From: Exiguobacterium sp. TNDT2 | Lineage (GTDB): Bacteria > Bacillota > Bacilli > Exiguobacteriales > Exiguobacteriaceae | DNA: 64,000 nt | Reading direction: 5' to 3' | NCBI RefSeq assembly: GCF_003331145.1 | Contig: NZ_QLVE01000005.1 | Location: 1 to 64,000, forward strand | Notes under the pieces: generated by a model | Seen by the model: the letters and a program-made list of their open reading frames with translations, nothing else | Told to the model about the DNA's origin: nothing | Databases searched by the model: none | Part shown: piece after piece, positions 26,633 through 36,172 of the stretch | How positions within the stretch are numbered: position 1 is the first letter of the stretch | Layout: every line of letters begins with the position of its first letter | Position numbers and translations under genes: made by a program

Positions 26633-27811
26633 TTATAAATTTTCGTGGACCCGCGCCCATTTCTCATAGCGCGCATCCAGCAAGTCGATCAAATGAAGCA
26701 TCCACGCCTCTGTCGTGACCGGTAACACGCTCGAACCCCACTCGCGCTTGCCATGGTGGGATAAAATCATATGCCAAATCCGGTGATGGGCGTCGAGCGG
26801 CAACGTGACGCTTGCGGCTTGTTGACTCTTCTCGAACAGCAGACCGCCATATGGCATATGTCCGATCAAGCTTCCCATCGGGTTGATTGAGATCCCGGTC
26901 GTCTCACTTGTGCCTTTGACCGAGAACAGTTGCTCGAACCGGTTCGGGGATGACAGCAAGTGACTGTACTCGAACAACTTGCCGATATCATGGAATAAAA
27001 TCCCGAGCGCGAGCTCGTCCCAACGGAGCGGCGCTTTCAACTCGGCGATGGCCTCACAGGCCGCATAGAGCGACTCGAACGTGCCCCGGAACGCCTGTTC
27101 AACTTTTACACCGTTCATCGTATTCCATACGTCTACTTTGTGCAACTGCTCGGCTTCTTTGATGACCCGGAACGCCATCGCCAAATGGTCGTCCTGTTCT
27201 TGGATGCGATAACCGAGGCGAAGCATGCAAACCGTATGCTTCAAAAGACCACCAACATAGTTGTGATGATGGTACAGCGCGGCCGGTGCAAGGACGAAAT
27301 CGTCCCAATAGCGGTCGAGCAGCGACATCGCAATCGCTTGATAGTCAGGCGAGAGCGTCGACAGAATCGCAAACAGCTCATCGGCGTATTGTTCCATCGT
27401 CTCGTCTCCAGGAAGACCTGGCAACAACGATACCGCTTCGTCCCGGGCAATCGGTTTGGACCGGTCGATGGTGATCGACTTGGCGCCGTCCGGTTTCGGG
27501 TAGACATCGATTTTCCCTTCAAGCTCTATGACGCCTGACTCGTAAATCGGCAATAACTGGTCTTCGTTGCCGCGCAACCATTGCTTCGCACGGATGAGTC
27601 CGCTTGATGTCGTCAAATTCAATTGCAACCACTTCGCGCCGGACTTACCCTCGCGTACTTCGACCGTACTGACGAGCGCTTTCGTCTGGACCGGCGTCCC
27701 GTCTGTAAGATCGGATAACCGTGTCGACGCTTTTTCGACGGCCGGAAGTTGGAACCGGGTCCGGTCGAAGCCGCTCCCCGCTATCGGATCAATCTGTTGG
27801 TAATAGTTCAT
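26633..27811 (-). CDS. YhaM-like OB-fold/HD-domain 3'-5' exoribonuclease with insertion
   Basis: A 392-residue protein with an N-terminal OB-fold nucleic-acid-binding domain (about 30-120) and a C-terminal HD hydrolase domain. HD residues are in HHHNYVGGLLKHT, ILFHDIGKLFE, GHMPYGG and ILSHHGKREWGS. The layout matches B. subtilis YhaM (about 314 residues), but roughly 45-60 extra residues lie between the first HD histidine block and FHDIGK. ATG 27811 has GGAGG eight bases upstream. It is the first gene of a four-gene minus-strand run with the GTPase, exonuclease and RNase HI-like genes. Nuclease activity is inferred from the family. Confidence 0.85.
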   Translation of the reverse strand: MNYYQQIDPIAGSGFDRTRFQLPAVEKASTRLSDLTDGTPVQTKALVSTVEVREGKSGAKWLQLNLTTSSGLIRAKQWLRGNEDQLLPIYESGVIELEGKIDVYPKPDGAKSITIDRSKPIARDEAVSLLPGLPGDETMEQYADELFAILSTLSPDYQAIAMSLLDRYWDDFVLAPAALYHHHNYVGGLLKHTVCMLRLGYRIQEQDDHLAMAFRVIKEAEQLHKVDVWNTMNGVKVEQAFRGTFESLYAACEAIAELKAPLRWDELALGILFHDIGKLFEYSHLLSSPNRFEQLFSVKGTSETTGISINPMGSLIGHMPYGGLLFEKSQQAASVTLPLDAHHRIWHMILSHHGKREWGSSVLPVTTEAWMLHLIDLLDARYEKWARVHENL

Positions 27812-27909
27812 GTGCAATGCCCTCCTTCTTCTCTTTGCCCATTGTATCGTGTTTTTCGCTTCGAGGCGAACATACTTTCGTGATAGGTCATGAAGTTTCC
27901 TAAATCATA

Positions 27910-27938
27910 TTGAAAGCGCTTACTAGAATTGTTACGAT
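27910..27938 (+). promoter_or_regulatory. Promoter with overlapping cre box
   Basis: TTGAAA at 27910-27915 and TACGAT at 27933-27938 with exactly 17 bases between. A perfect cre match TTGAAAGCGCTTACT (27910-27924) covers the -35 element. CcpA bound here should block RNA polymerase, so glucose repression of the following unknown gene is predicted. Confidence 0.7.
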
Positions 27939-27967
27939 AAAGGTAGCTAGATAAAGGGGGAACTCAC

Positions 27968-28480
27968 ATGATTTCATTGGTAGATACGTACGAACGGTTG
28001 ATCGCAACAGGGGAAGCGACACGTTACGCCACTACGCACTCGACAATCGGCAGCATTTTACAGGCATCGACTTGTCCGGTCTCGCATCACGAACTCGTCA
28101 CGGCGGTCTCGGGGCATGCCGGAAACCCATATACGCCAGACCAACTCGTCGACTCGGTCATCGAGCACGAGATGAAAGGAGCGATGGCCGTTCTCGTCGT
28201 CGCCGGTTATCCGATTCAAACACCGCTCGCCAAAGCAGTCGTTTTATCGGCATTCGCCCGGACGAACCGGATGAATATCGATAAACTGAAAGAACTCGGT
28301 CATGCCGACCTGCTCGTACGCATCCAGTCGGCCGAACGGTCATGGAAACGGACATATACCCACTTGTATCGATCGGCACCGACACAGCTCTGTGACCAGC
28401 TCGACTCGCTGCTCGGCGGTTGCGCCATCCATCGTGTGATCGAAGCACTCGATCTCGATCCGAACGTCAAAACGGCATAA
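27968..28480 (+). CDS. Unknown 170-residue protein, probably CcpA-controlled
   Basis: I do not recognise this protein. It is mostly helical and soluble, has no signal peptide or membrane segment, and contains a moderately hydrophobic stretch GAMAVLVVAGYPIQTPLAKAVVLSAFA near the middle. Two cysteines occur at about residues 37 and 140. There is no P-loop or clear DNA-binding motif. The ATG follows AGGGGG. It is expressed alone from a promoter overlapped by a perfect cre box and ends at a bidirectional terminator shared with hfq. It could be specific to this genus. Codon use looks like that of its neighbours, so recent transfer is not suggested. Confidence 0.85.
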   Translation: MISLVDTYERLIATGEATRYATTHSTIGSILQASTCPVSHHELVTAVSGHAGNPYTPDQLVDSVIEHEMKGAMAVLVVAGYPIQTPLAKAVVLSAFARTNRMNIDKLKELGHADLLVRIQSAERSWKRTYTHLYRSAPTQLCDQLDSLLGGCAIHRVIEALDLDPNVKTA

Positions 28481-28511
28481 AAAAAGAGCGGTCCCCGGGC
28501 CGCTCTTTCTT
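28480..28511. terminator. Bidirectional terminator between the unknown gene and hfq
   Basis: Stem AAAGAGCGG/CCGCTCTTT with a short GC-rich loop and A/T runs on both sides. Confidence 0.9.
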
Positions 28512-28521
28512 ATGCCTTAAA

Positions 28522-28770
28522 TTAACCTTCTGTCACTTCGACCGCTTCCGGTTCGAACAACGTGACGTTCCGCGCTGGTGAGAACGTTGAAATCGCATGT
28601 TTATAAATCAACTGTTGGCGACCTTCTGATTCGACGATGACCGTGAAGTTGTCAAACGATTTGATGACTCCCCGAATTTGAAATCCGCTGACTAAAAAGA
28701 CGGTCGTCGGCACCATTTCTTTTCGTAATTGATTCAAAAAATGGTCTTGGATGTTATAGCTAGCCTTCAT
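28522..28770 (-). CDS. hfq: RNA chaperone Hfq
   Basis: An 82-residue Sm-like protein that forms hexamers and binds small RNAs and A-rich or U-rich tracts. Sm1 ([23 protein letters not shown]) and Sm2 ([12 protein letters not shown]) are intact, including the YKH motif of the proximal RNA site. The C-terminal tail is short and acidic ([10 protein letters not shown]). It lies 12 bases after miaA on the same strand, the classic miaA-hfq arrangement. Confidence 0.97.
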   Translation of the reverse strand: MKASYNIQDHFLNQLRKEMVPTTVFLVSGFQIRGVIKSFDNFTVIVESEGRQQLIYKHAISTFSPARNVTLFEPEAVEVTEG

Positions 28771-28782
28771 GTTGCATTCCCC

Positions 28783-29733
28783 CTAGTCTATGTCTCTTTT
28801 AAATAATCGGAATTTTCGAAAAAACTCCTCAACTTCATCATAAATATTTTGATACGATAGTTCAAATGATTTTCGTCCCATATCGACCCAAATCCCATCA
28901 AATTGATGACGGAACCATGTTAATTGACGCTTTGCGAATTTGCGCGTGTGCTGTTTGAGCGTCTCGGTCATCCGTTCGTGCGTCGTCAATCCATCGAGGT
29001 ACGGGACGACTTCTTTATAACCGATGGCCCGCATCGCTTGCGTATCTCGATAACCAGTTGCGAGCAAACGTTCGACTTCCTCGATGAGACCCGCTTCGAG
29101 CATCAAATCGACACGTTGGTTGATACGCTCATAGAGTACGTCCCGGTCGGCGTGGAGCACAAACAATTTGTAGGCGTAATGCTGGGATGGAAGGCTATCC
29201 ATCGCTTGAGCATCCCCTTGTAGTGCGACTTCAAGAGCACGGATGACCCGACGCACGTTGTTTCGATGAATGCTCTCGGCCCGTTTTGGGTCGAGCGACT
29301 GCAGGCGGGCGTGCAGTACTTCAGGACCATCCGTCTCTGCCTCTAACTCGAGCGATTTGCGCAATGCGTGGTCGACCGGTCGCTCCGTGAACTCATAGTC
29401 ATATAAGATTGCTCGGACATACAGACCGGTGCCACCGACTAAAATCGGCAATTTCCCGCGCGCGTAGATGTCATCGATCGCCGCCCGGGCCAACGTCTGG
29501 AATTTGGCGACGCTCATCGCCTCGTCCGGGTCACAAATATCGATCAAATGATGCGGAATCCCTTCCGCCTCCTCGACCGTCACTTTTGCCGAACCGATAT
29601 CCATCCCACGGTACACTTGGACCGAATCGCCCGATACGATTTCACCGTTGAACGCTTTCGCGAGCTCGATTCCTGTCTTCGTCTTCCCGACAGCGGTCGG
29701 TCCGACGAGGACGATGACTGGTGTTTGTTCCAT
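28783..29733 (-). CDS. miaA: tRNA dimethylallyltransferase MiaA
   Basis: A 316-residue enzyme that adds a dimethylallyl group to A37 of tRNAs reading codons that begin with U. P-loop GPTAVGKTKTG is at the N-terminus, with DSVQVYRGMDIGSAK and the tRNA-binding RNNVRRVIRALE region downstream. The ATG at 29733 is chosen for GAGGAG eight bases upstream; a GTG three codons earlier overlaps that site. A hairpin lies just 23 bases upstream, leaving no room for a promoter between it and the gene. Operon with hfq. Confidence 0.96.
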   Translation of the reverse strand: MEQTPVIVLVGPTAVGKTKTGIELAKAFNGEIVSGDSVQVYRGMDIGSAKVTVEEAEGIPHHLIDICDPDEAMSVAKFQTLARAAIDDIYARGKLPILVGGTGLYVRAILYDYEFTERPVDHALRKSLELEAETDGPEVLHARLQSLDPKRAESIHRNNVRRVIRALEVALQGDAQAMDSLPSQHYAYKLFVLHADRDVLYERINQRVDLMLEAGLIEEVERLLATGYRDTQAMRAIGYKEVVPYLDGLTTHERMTETLKQHTRKFAKRQLTWFRHQFDGIWVDMGRKSFELSYQNIYDEVEEFFRKFRLFKRDID

Positions 29734-29755
29734 CCTTGTCACTCCTCAAACGAAA

Positions 29756-29779
29756 GACCGTTCCAAAAAGGAAACGGTC
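29756..29779 (-). terminator. Hairpin between the small peptide gene and miaA
   Basis: Minus-strand stem GACCGTTTCC/GGAACGGTC with a T-rich loop, followed by TTTCGTTT. The T tract is interrupted, so it may be a weak terminator or an attenuator in the miaA leader. Confidence 0.55.
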
Positions 29780-29781
29780 CG

Positions 29782-29877
29782 TTAAATTCTTCTTTTAATT
29801 GTATCATCAAACACGACCGCAAACAGCATCCATCCGCATAATAATAGTCCCATCAGTAAAATTAAGCCGTCACTCAT
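29782..29877 (-). CDS. Small membrane peptide, 31 residues
   Basis: A 31-residue frame: MSDGLILLMGLLLCGWM, then LFAVVF and a charged end DDTIKRRI. One transmembrane helix is obvious, with a single cysteine inside it. The ATG has AAAGGAGG nine bases upstream, a very strong ribosome site. It sits on the minus strand between the AmiS/UreI terminator and miaA, and a weak terminator-like hairpin separates it from miaA. Length, single helix and basic tail recall the other tiny frame at 5789-5881, although the sequences differ. Function unknown. Confidence 0.65.
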   Translation of the reverse strand: MSDGLILLMGLLLCGWMLFAVVFDDTIKRRI

Positions 29878-29941
29878 CCGTGGTTGCCTCCTTTACGTAC
29901 CTCATTCCCACTTTTCACATTTTAGACACAAATGAATGCGC

Positions 29942-29971
29942 AAAAAAACGACGCTCACGAGGAGCATCGTT
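29942..29971 (-). terminator. Terminator of the AmiS/UreI-like gene
   Basis: Stem ACGATGCTC/GAGCGTCGT with seven T residues on the minus strand. Confidence 0.88.
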
Positions 29972-30570
29972 CAATGTGTCACTTCTACTAAACGGCGCTG
30001 GCGCCACATCGTCAATCCAAAATAAAGGATCGCGGTGCCGCTCGCGGCCCACCACATAACGCCATAGAGCGGCGTCATCAAATTCGCGAGACCGAACAGT
30101 GCCGGAATAATCAAGGTCAACCAGGCGAGCACGAATGCGACCCGGGCCGTCAAGCCGTCAATTTGGCGCCCAAGACCCATTCCTACATAGAACAGTCCCC
30201 ATAGGAACGACCAGAACAACCAGGTTACGGCGCCCATCACATCGCCCGTCGTGAACGAGATGGTAGCATAAAAAACGGCTGAAATCGATACAAAGAGCGA
30301 GAACCATCCGACGCCCCGACCGTCCAAATTGAACAGGAACGTCACACCGACATACAAATAAGTGAACGCGAACAAATAGATGCTCGCATAACCGAACACT
30401 TCCGCCGAACTCGCCCCGATGACGAGCCATGTCGCGATGAACGTCTGTAACAGACCAGTGAACAGGCTAAATACTCCAGCACTTTTGACGTCTACTTTTC
30501 CGAACAAGACGAGACTATTGATGAATAGGGCCACGCCTCCAAATAACAAACTAATATTTCCCACACTCAT
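29971..30570 (-). CDS. AmiS/UreI family urea/amide channel
   Basis: A 199-residue protein with six membrane segments. It begins with NISLLFGGVALFINSLVLFGKVDVKSAG, matching the start of AmiS/UreI proton-gated urea or short-chain amide channels, and carries the repeated WLFWSFLWGLFYVGMGLG aromatic segment of the second half. Such channels normally sit beside urease or amidase genes, but none is present here; the nearest genes are PPK2 and miaA. It has its own terminator. Transport of urea, acetamide or a related amide is inferred only. Confidence 0.85.
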   Translation of the reverse strand: MSVGNISLLFGGVALFINSLVLFGKVDVKSAGVFSLFTGLLQTFIATWLVIGASSAEVFGYASIYLFAFTYLYVGVTFLFNLDGRGVGWFSLFVSISAVFYATISFTTGDVMGAVTWLFWSFLWGLFYVGMGLGRQIDGLTARVAFVLAWLTLIIPALFGLANLMTPLYGVMWWAASGTAILYFGLTMWRQRRLVEVTH

Positions 30571-30675
30571 TGCTCCTTCATAAAGATGTCTGACGTCTTA
30601 TATCACTTGTACACTTTATCCTGAATTTGCTTCTAGTGCAAGCGGGGAAATAGACGATTATGGACTTGATAAACG

Positions 30676-31536
30676 TTACTCATTTTCAAGTGTTGCAATC
30701 GCCTCATCAATTCGTTCTTGTTCATCATCTGAAAATACCGGAAATTGGGGATCAATGCCCTCTAGAACGTCAATCATGACCGTCGAGACGATATATCGAG
30801 CGTACCATTCATCATCTGCCGGCAACACATACCATGGGGAACGTTCCGTCGCCGTGTTCGACAACATATCTTCAAAAATAGCTTGGTAATCGTCCCAATG
30901 TTTTCGCTCTTCGACATCATTGAACGAAAACTCCCAATTCTTGCTTGGGTCTTTCAGCCGCTCAAGCAAGCGGTCACGTTGGACTTCTTTGGACACGTTA
31001 AAGAAAAATTTGATGACTTTGAAACCGTTCTCATCTAAATATTGTTCAAAGTCATTAATTTGACGGAAACGAATTTTCCAGATTGAATCTTTGTCCTCCG
31101 CATCAGGAATCACCTCATCCCCGAGGAGATCATGGACACGCGGGGCAATCACTTCTTCATAATGCGACCGGTTCAAGATGCCGACTTGCCCCCGTTCTGG
31201 CATGAGGTCGTGCATCCGCCATAAATAATCGTGTTTCTTTTCCGTGTCTGACGGTTTTTGGAACGCGTTCGTCTTCAATCCTTGCGCGTTTAAATTCGAG
31301 AAGATGTAACTGATCGCCTCATCCTTGCCGCCGGCATCGAGCGCCTGCAGAACAACGACGATACCTTTTTTGGCTTCGGCATATAATTTCCAATGCAACT
31401 CTTTTAACCGTTCGACACTCTCCGGAATCAGCTCGTTTTGCAACGTCTCGTCCGATGGCCGGTCCTTGATCGTCGTCGGGTAATCGTCCAGACGAATCCC
31501 GTTTTTATGGTCAATACGAAATGATTGAATATCCAT
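30676..31536 (-). CDS. Polyphosphate kinase 2 (PPK2) family protein
   Basis: A 286-residue P-loop phosphotransferase that uses polyphosphate to phosphorylate nucleotides. Walker A-like DAGGKDE is at 67-73, and the Walker B region is ILNRSHYEEVIAPRVH. The latter form, with RSHYEEV and RVH, resembles class III PPK2 enzymes, which act on both AMP and ADP. The lid region with RDRLLERLKDPSKNWEFS follows. No ppk1 or ppx is adjacent. The ATG is preceded by AAGGAGG. Single gene. Confidence 0.93.
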   Translation of the reverse strand: MDIQSFRIDHKNGIRLDDYPTTIKDRPSDETLQNELIPESVERLKELHWKLYAEAKKGIVVVLQALDAGGKDEAISYIFSNLNAQGLKTNAFQKPSDTEKKHDYLWRMHDLMPERGQVGILNRSHYEEVIAPRVHDLLGDEVIPDAEDKDSIWKIRFRQINDFEQYLDENGFKVIKFFFNVSKEVQRDRLLERLKDPSKNWEFSFNDVEERKHWDDYQAIFEDMLSNTATERSPWYVLPADDEWYARYIVSTVMIDVLEGIDPQFPVFSDDEQERIDEAIATLENE

Positions 31537-31605
31537 ATGTCCTCCTTGATATGATCGAATTTTAAGTACATCTCATATTTACCCTCTTTTCAAAAAAATA
31601 GCCGT

Positions 31606-31640
31606 TCAAAAAATCCTTTCCGCTGTGGCGAAAAGGATTG
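31606..31640 (-). terminator. Terminator of the M4 protease gene
   Basis: Stem AATCCTTTTCGC/GCGGAAAGGATT with a 4-base loop and six T residues on the minus strand. Confidence 0.92.
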
Positions 31641-31648
31641 GGTCCCGC

Positions 31649-33211
<1,563 letters not shown>

Positions 33212-33322
33212 TTACATAGTTTCCCACAATGAAGGTATCCAACTATCTAATTATTTTGACAATTCAAATTATTAAGACATTTGGACTAACCCGTCTTCTT
33301 CTCTAGTCGGTTCAGCCGTAAC

Positions 33323-33352
33323 AAAAAAAGCGTCACCATGGAAGGTGACGCT
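33323..33352 (-). terminator. Terminator of the second ABC exporter operon
   Basis: Perfect stem AGCGTCACCTTC-side/GGTGACGCT with seven T residues on the minus strand, six bases after the permease stop. Confidence 0.9.
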
Positions 33353-33357
33353 AGTCA

Positions 33358-34356
33358 TCAATAGACATCTTTTTGAGTGAAATGGTAGAACGCATACGCG
33401 AGAGCCGCTAGCGACCAGACGAATATAACGATGAGCGAGAACGGTAACGTCATCCCATCGATCGGTGGGGCTTGCCCCTCGAGATAGGTATGAAGACCGA
33501 AGTTGACGTTGACCAAATATTTCGAGCTGTCCCAATTCGACCCGAGCGACGTGAGGAGCGGTCCTGAAATAAGGACGGCCATCATGATCCCAATCCCGGT
33601 CGCCGTGTTTTTGACGATGACCGAAATCATGAGCGTAATCGTCCCGACGGCTGCGACGACGAACCAAGATAGTCCGACTGACATGAGTAAGTATTGCCAC
33701 ATCGGCAGCGTATGGACGAAGTCGGTCGAGAACGTTCCCGTCGACGAGGCCTGGAAGCCGGTCAAAATCGGGGCGGTCCATCCATCCCAACCGAGCACGA
33801 TGCCAGAGATGGCATAACTGACGAGCGCCGTGATGAAGATGAGAATCGACGTATAAAGCAGTGTCGTCATCCATTTAGCAAGCAAGATTTTGAATCGCCT
33901 TACGGGCCGTGACAACAGTGTCTTGATCGTCCCGTCATTGTGTTCACCGGAGACGATATCCGCCATCAGGACGATGATGAATAGCGGCAGCACGAGCGTC
34001 GTCCCTTGCGAGAAGAAGACTCGCATGAACGTCGGAGCCCCCGGATAGTTCGGATTGATGTCGTTATCTAAGTAATATTGATTCTGTTGGACCTGGAACT
34101 CCAAGATTTGACGGAACTCGTCCTGAACGTTCGCTGAGGCGAGCCGGTTTTGCGTATCGACGATCTCTTGCTGCAAGTCGACGCGCCAATCGATCGTTCC
34201 TTGCTCTTCACGCTGCTTCTCGATTTGACGATAGTTCGCATACGTGAACATCGAGACGAGCACAATCAAGATGATCGAGACGACGAGGAGTCGTCGCTTC
34301 TTATGGATTTTTAAGACTTCGTTCCGAATAAGGCCAAGTATTGACGGATTAGACAA
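33358..34356 (-). CDS. ABC exporter permease (ABC-2 family, subunit with large extracellular loop)
   Basis: A 332-residue permease with one N-terminal membrane segment, an extracellular helical region rich in Gln and Glu (residues about 45-115), and five more segments. This is the layout of NatB/BcrB-like ABC-2 permeases with an extended first loop. A TTG at 34356 is preferred as start because GGGGGTGA lies five bases upstream; the GTG at 34365 overlaps the ribosome site. It overlaps the ATPase gene by eight bases. Cargo unknown; relatives export sodium, bacitracin or lipids. Confidence 0.87.
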   Translation of the reverse strand: MSNPSILGLIRNEVLKIHKKRRLLVVSIILIVLVSMFTYANYRQIEKQREEQGTIDWRVDLQQEIVDTQNRLASANVQDEFRQILEFQVQQNQYYLDNDINPNYPGAPTFMRVFFSQGTTLVLPLFIIVLMADIVSGEHNDGTIKTLLSRPVRRFKILLAKWMTTLLYTSILIFITALVSYAISGIVLGWDGWTAPILTGFQASSTGTFSTDFVHTLPMWQYLLMSVGLSWFVVAAVGTITLMISVIVKNTATGIGIMMAVLISGPLLTSLGSNWDSSKYLVNVNFGLHTYLEGQAPPIDGMTLPFSLIVIFVWSLAALAYAFYHFTQKDVY

Positions 34357-35272
34357 TATGGTCACCCCCGGTCAATGAAATGAATAATTCCTCGAGCGTC
34401 TGGACGCGTCGTTCAAGCCCGAATACGTCGACTCCCCGGTCAAGCAAATAGCGGTTCAAGCGGGCCGTATCTTCGAGATTCATTGACACACGAATCGTGC
34501 GCTCGTCGACGACGTCGGCGTGCTCAATCGATTCGAAACCGCGTATGATCGACAAGACTTCAAAACTGTCGGCCACATGGACATCGACAGTCGACGCCAA
34601 CTCATGAATCAATTCGTCAACCGTCCCGACTTTGACGATTTTCCCATGCGACATGATGGCGACGCGGTCCGCGAGCAGTTCAATCTCAGCCAAAATATGG
34701 CTCGAGACGAGGACGCTCAGTCCAGTCTCTTCAACGAGACGGCGGATAAAGAGACGAAGATCGCGAATCCCCATCGGGTCGAGCCCGTTCGTCGGTTCAT
34801 CAAGAATCAAGACGCGGGGATTGTTCAACATCGCCTGGGCGATACCAAGCCGTTGCCGCATTCCGAGCGAGTAGGTCTTCACTTTATCATCGATCCGCGC
34901 CGTCAAATCGACAAGATCGATCACTTCTTGAATCCGGGCCTCATCGACGCCGGGCAACATCCGAGCAAAAGCGTTCAAGTTTTCACGCCCGCTCATGAAC
35001 TTATACAGCTCCGGATTCTCGACGATGGCCCCGATTTGGTTCATCGCCTGAACGAATTGTCGTTCGACGCTAAATCCACAAATCGAGACGGTCCCTTTCG
35101 TCGGCTTAATCAACCCGACAATCATCCGGATCGTCGTCGTTTTGCCGGCCCCGTTCGGACCTAAAAATCCGAACACCTCACCTGGGAACACATCGAACGA
35201 GATGTCATCGATGATTGTTTTCTTGCCGATTACTTTTGTCAAATGGTCTATTTTCAATGTTGGTTGCATCAT
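34349..35272 (-). CDS. ABC exporter ATP-binding protein
   Basis: A 307-residue ATPase. Walker A GPNGAGKTT is near residue 40, the signature is YSLGMRQRLGIAQ and Walker B is VLILDEPTNGLDP. The C-terminal extension (residues 220-307) resembles the BcrA-type accessory domain of peptide-antibiotic exporters. The start at 35272 has AGGAG seven bases upstream; a second ATG follows immediately. A longer frame to 35386 has no ribosome site and no homology. Pairs with the downstream permease. No two-component genes are adjacent, unlike many bacitracin systems. Confidence 0.92.
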   Translation of the reverse strand: MMQPTLKIDHLTKVIGKKTIIDDISFDVFPGEVFGFLGPNGAGKTTTIRMIVGLIKPTKGTVSICGFSVERQFVQAMNQIGAIVENPELYKFMSGRENLNAFARMLPGVDEARIQEVIDLVDLTARIDDKVKTYSLGMRQRLGIAQAMLNNPRVLILDEPTNGLDPMGIRDLRLFIRRLVEETGLSVLVSSHILAEIELLADRVAIMSHGKIVKVGTVDELIHELASTVDVHVADSFEVLSIIRGFESIEHADVVDERTIRVSMNLEDTARLNRYLLDRGVDVFGLERRVQTLEELFISLTGGDHIV

Positions 35273-35386
35273 CTCACCTCTCCTACATTCTATCGGACTC
35301 GAAGCCATCTGTCCTATTCGAACATTCACATAGGGCAGGTTCAAACTTATTTGATATGATAGTCTCATAGAAAGTGAGGGAATCAC

Positions 35387-36136
35387 ATGAAAAATGGGAA
35401 ATGGTATTCGTTTTTAATCGGTTCTGTCTTCTTGACGGGCATCGCCTTATACGGTTTATGGATCGGCTATCAAGATATCGTCAATCCACCGGAACGCACA
35501 CTCTCGATTAGTGAAGATTCGAGACCCGAACCGGTCGGTGACGTTTACGTCGCTTTAGGCGACTCCCTGACACGCGGCGTCGGGTCGACGTCAGGTGCTG
35601 GCTACGTTCAGCCGGTCGGTGAAACGCTCGACGAAGACGGCATTCGTACGCAGAACTTGGCCGTCTCCGGTGCCCGGACTGAGGATTTGTTGGCCCAGCT
35701 CGAACAACCGGAAGTACGACGGACGATTGAGAACGCCCGCTACATCACACTCACGATTGGCGGCAACGATCTGTTCAATCGCGGTGAGAACGTCGATAAT
35801 TTCGAATCGGTCGATATCACCCAAGTCGTCGCCGACGCCAAGACGAACTTAGAAGACATCTTCGCCCAAATCCGTGGTATGAACGACACCGCCCAAATCG
35901 TCTACATCGCTCTTTACAACCCGTTCCCCGAAAATGAGAATGGTGAGGCGTTCAATCAACTGATTCTCGATTGGAACGCCTCGGCCGCTACGTTTGGCAA
36001 CACTTATCGCATCGACGTCATCGACCCGTTCGCATACGTATCTGACGTCTCGCGTGACCTCGCGACCGACCAGTTCCATCCGAGCGACCGGACGTACGAG
36101 AAGTTAGCCGAGGACGTTCTGTTCATCCTCGAATAA
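35387..36136 (+). CDS. SGNH/GDSL-family lipase/esterase, membrane-anchored
   Basis: A 249-residue hydrolase. An N-terminal hydrophobic segment (residues about 7-28) anchors or exports it. SGNH blocks are all present: block I YVALGDSLTRGVG with the nucleophilic Ser, block III TIGGNDL with Asn, and block V DQFHPSDRTYEKLA with the Asp-x-x-His pair. It resembles extracellular lipase-like proteins such as YpmR of Bacillus. The substrate is probably an acyl ester of lipid or cell-wall material. It is divergent from the ABC exporter and followed by a bidirectional terminator. Confidence 0.92.
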   Translation: MKNGKWYSFLIGSVFLTGIALYGLWIGYQDIVNPPERTLSISEDSRPEPVGDVYVALGDSLTRGVGSTSGAGYVQPVGETLDEDGIRTQNLAVSGARTEDLLAQLEQPEVRRTIENARYITLTIGGNDLFNRGENVDNFESVDITQVVADAKTNLEDIFAQIRGMNDTAQIVYIALYNPFPENENGEAFNQLILDWNASAATFGNTYRIDVIDPFAYVSDVSRDLATDQFHPSDRTYEKLAEDVLFILE

Positions 36137-36137
36137 A

Positions 36138-36172
36138 TAAAACGGCCTGATCATGGCGATCAGGCCGTTTTT
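36138..36172. terminator. Bidirectional terminator
   Basis: Perfect stem AAACGGCCTGATC/GATCAGGCCGTTT between the convergent SGNH and GNAT genes. Confidence 0.9.

Noticed and set aside
34520-35164. A 214-codon plus-strand frame opposite the ABC ATPase gene
   Set aside because: Antisense shadow with no start signal; the ATPase has all ABC motifs.
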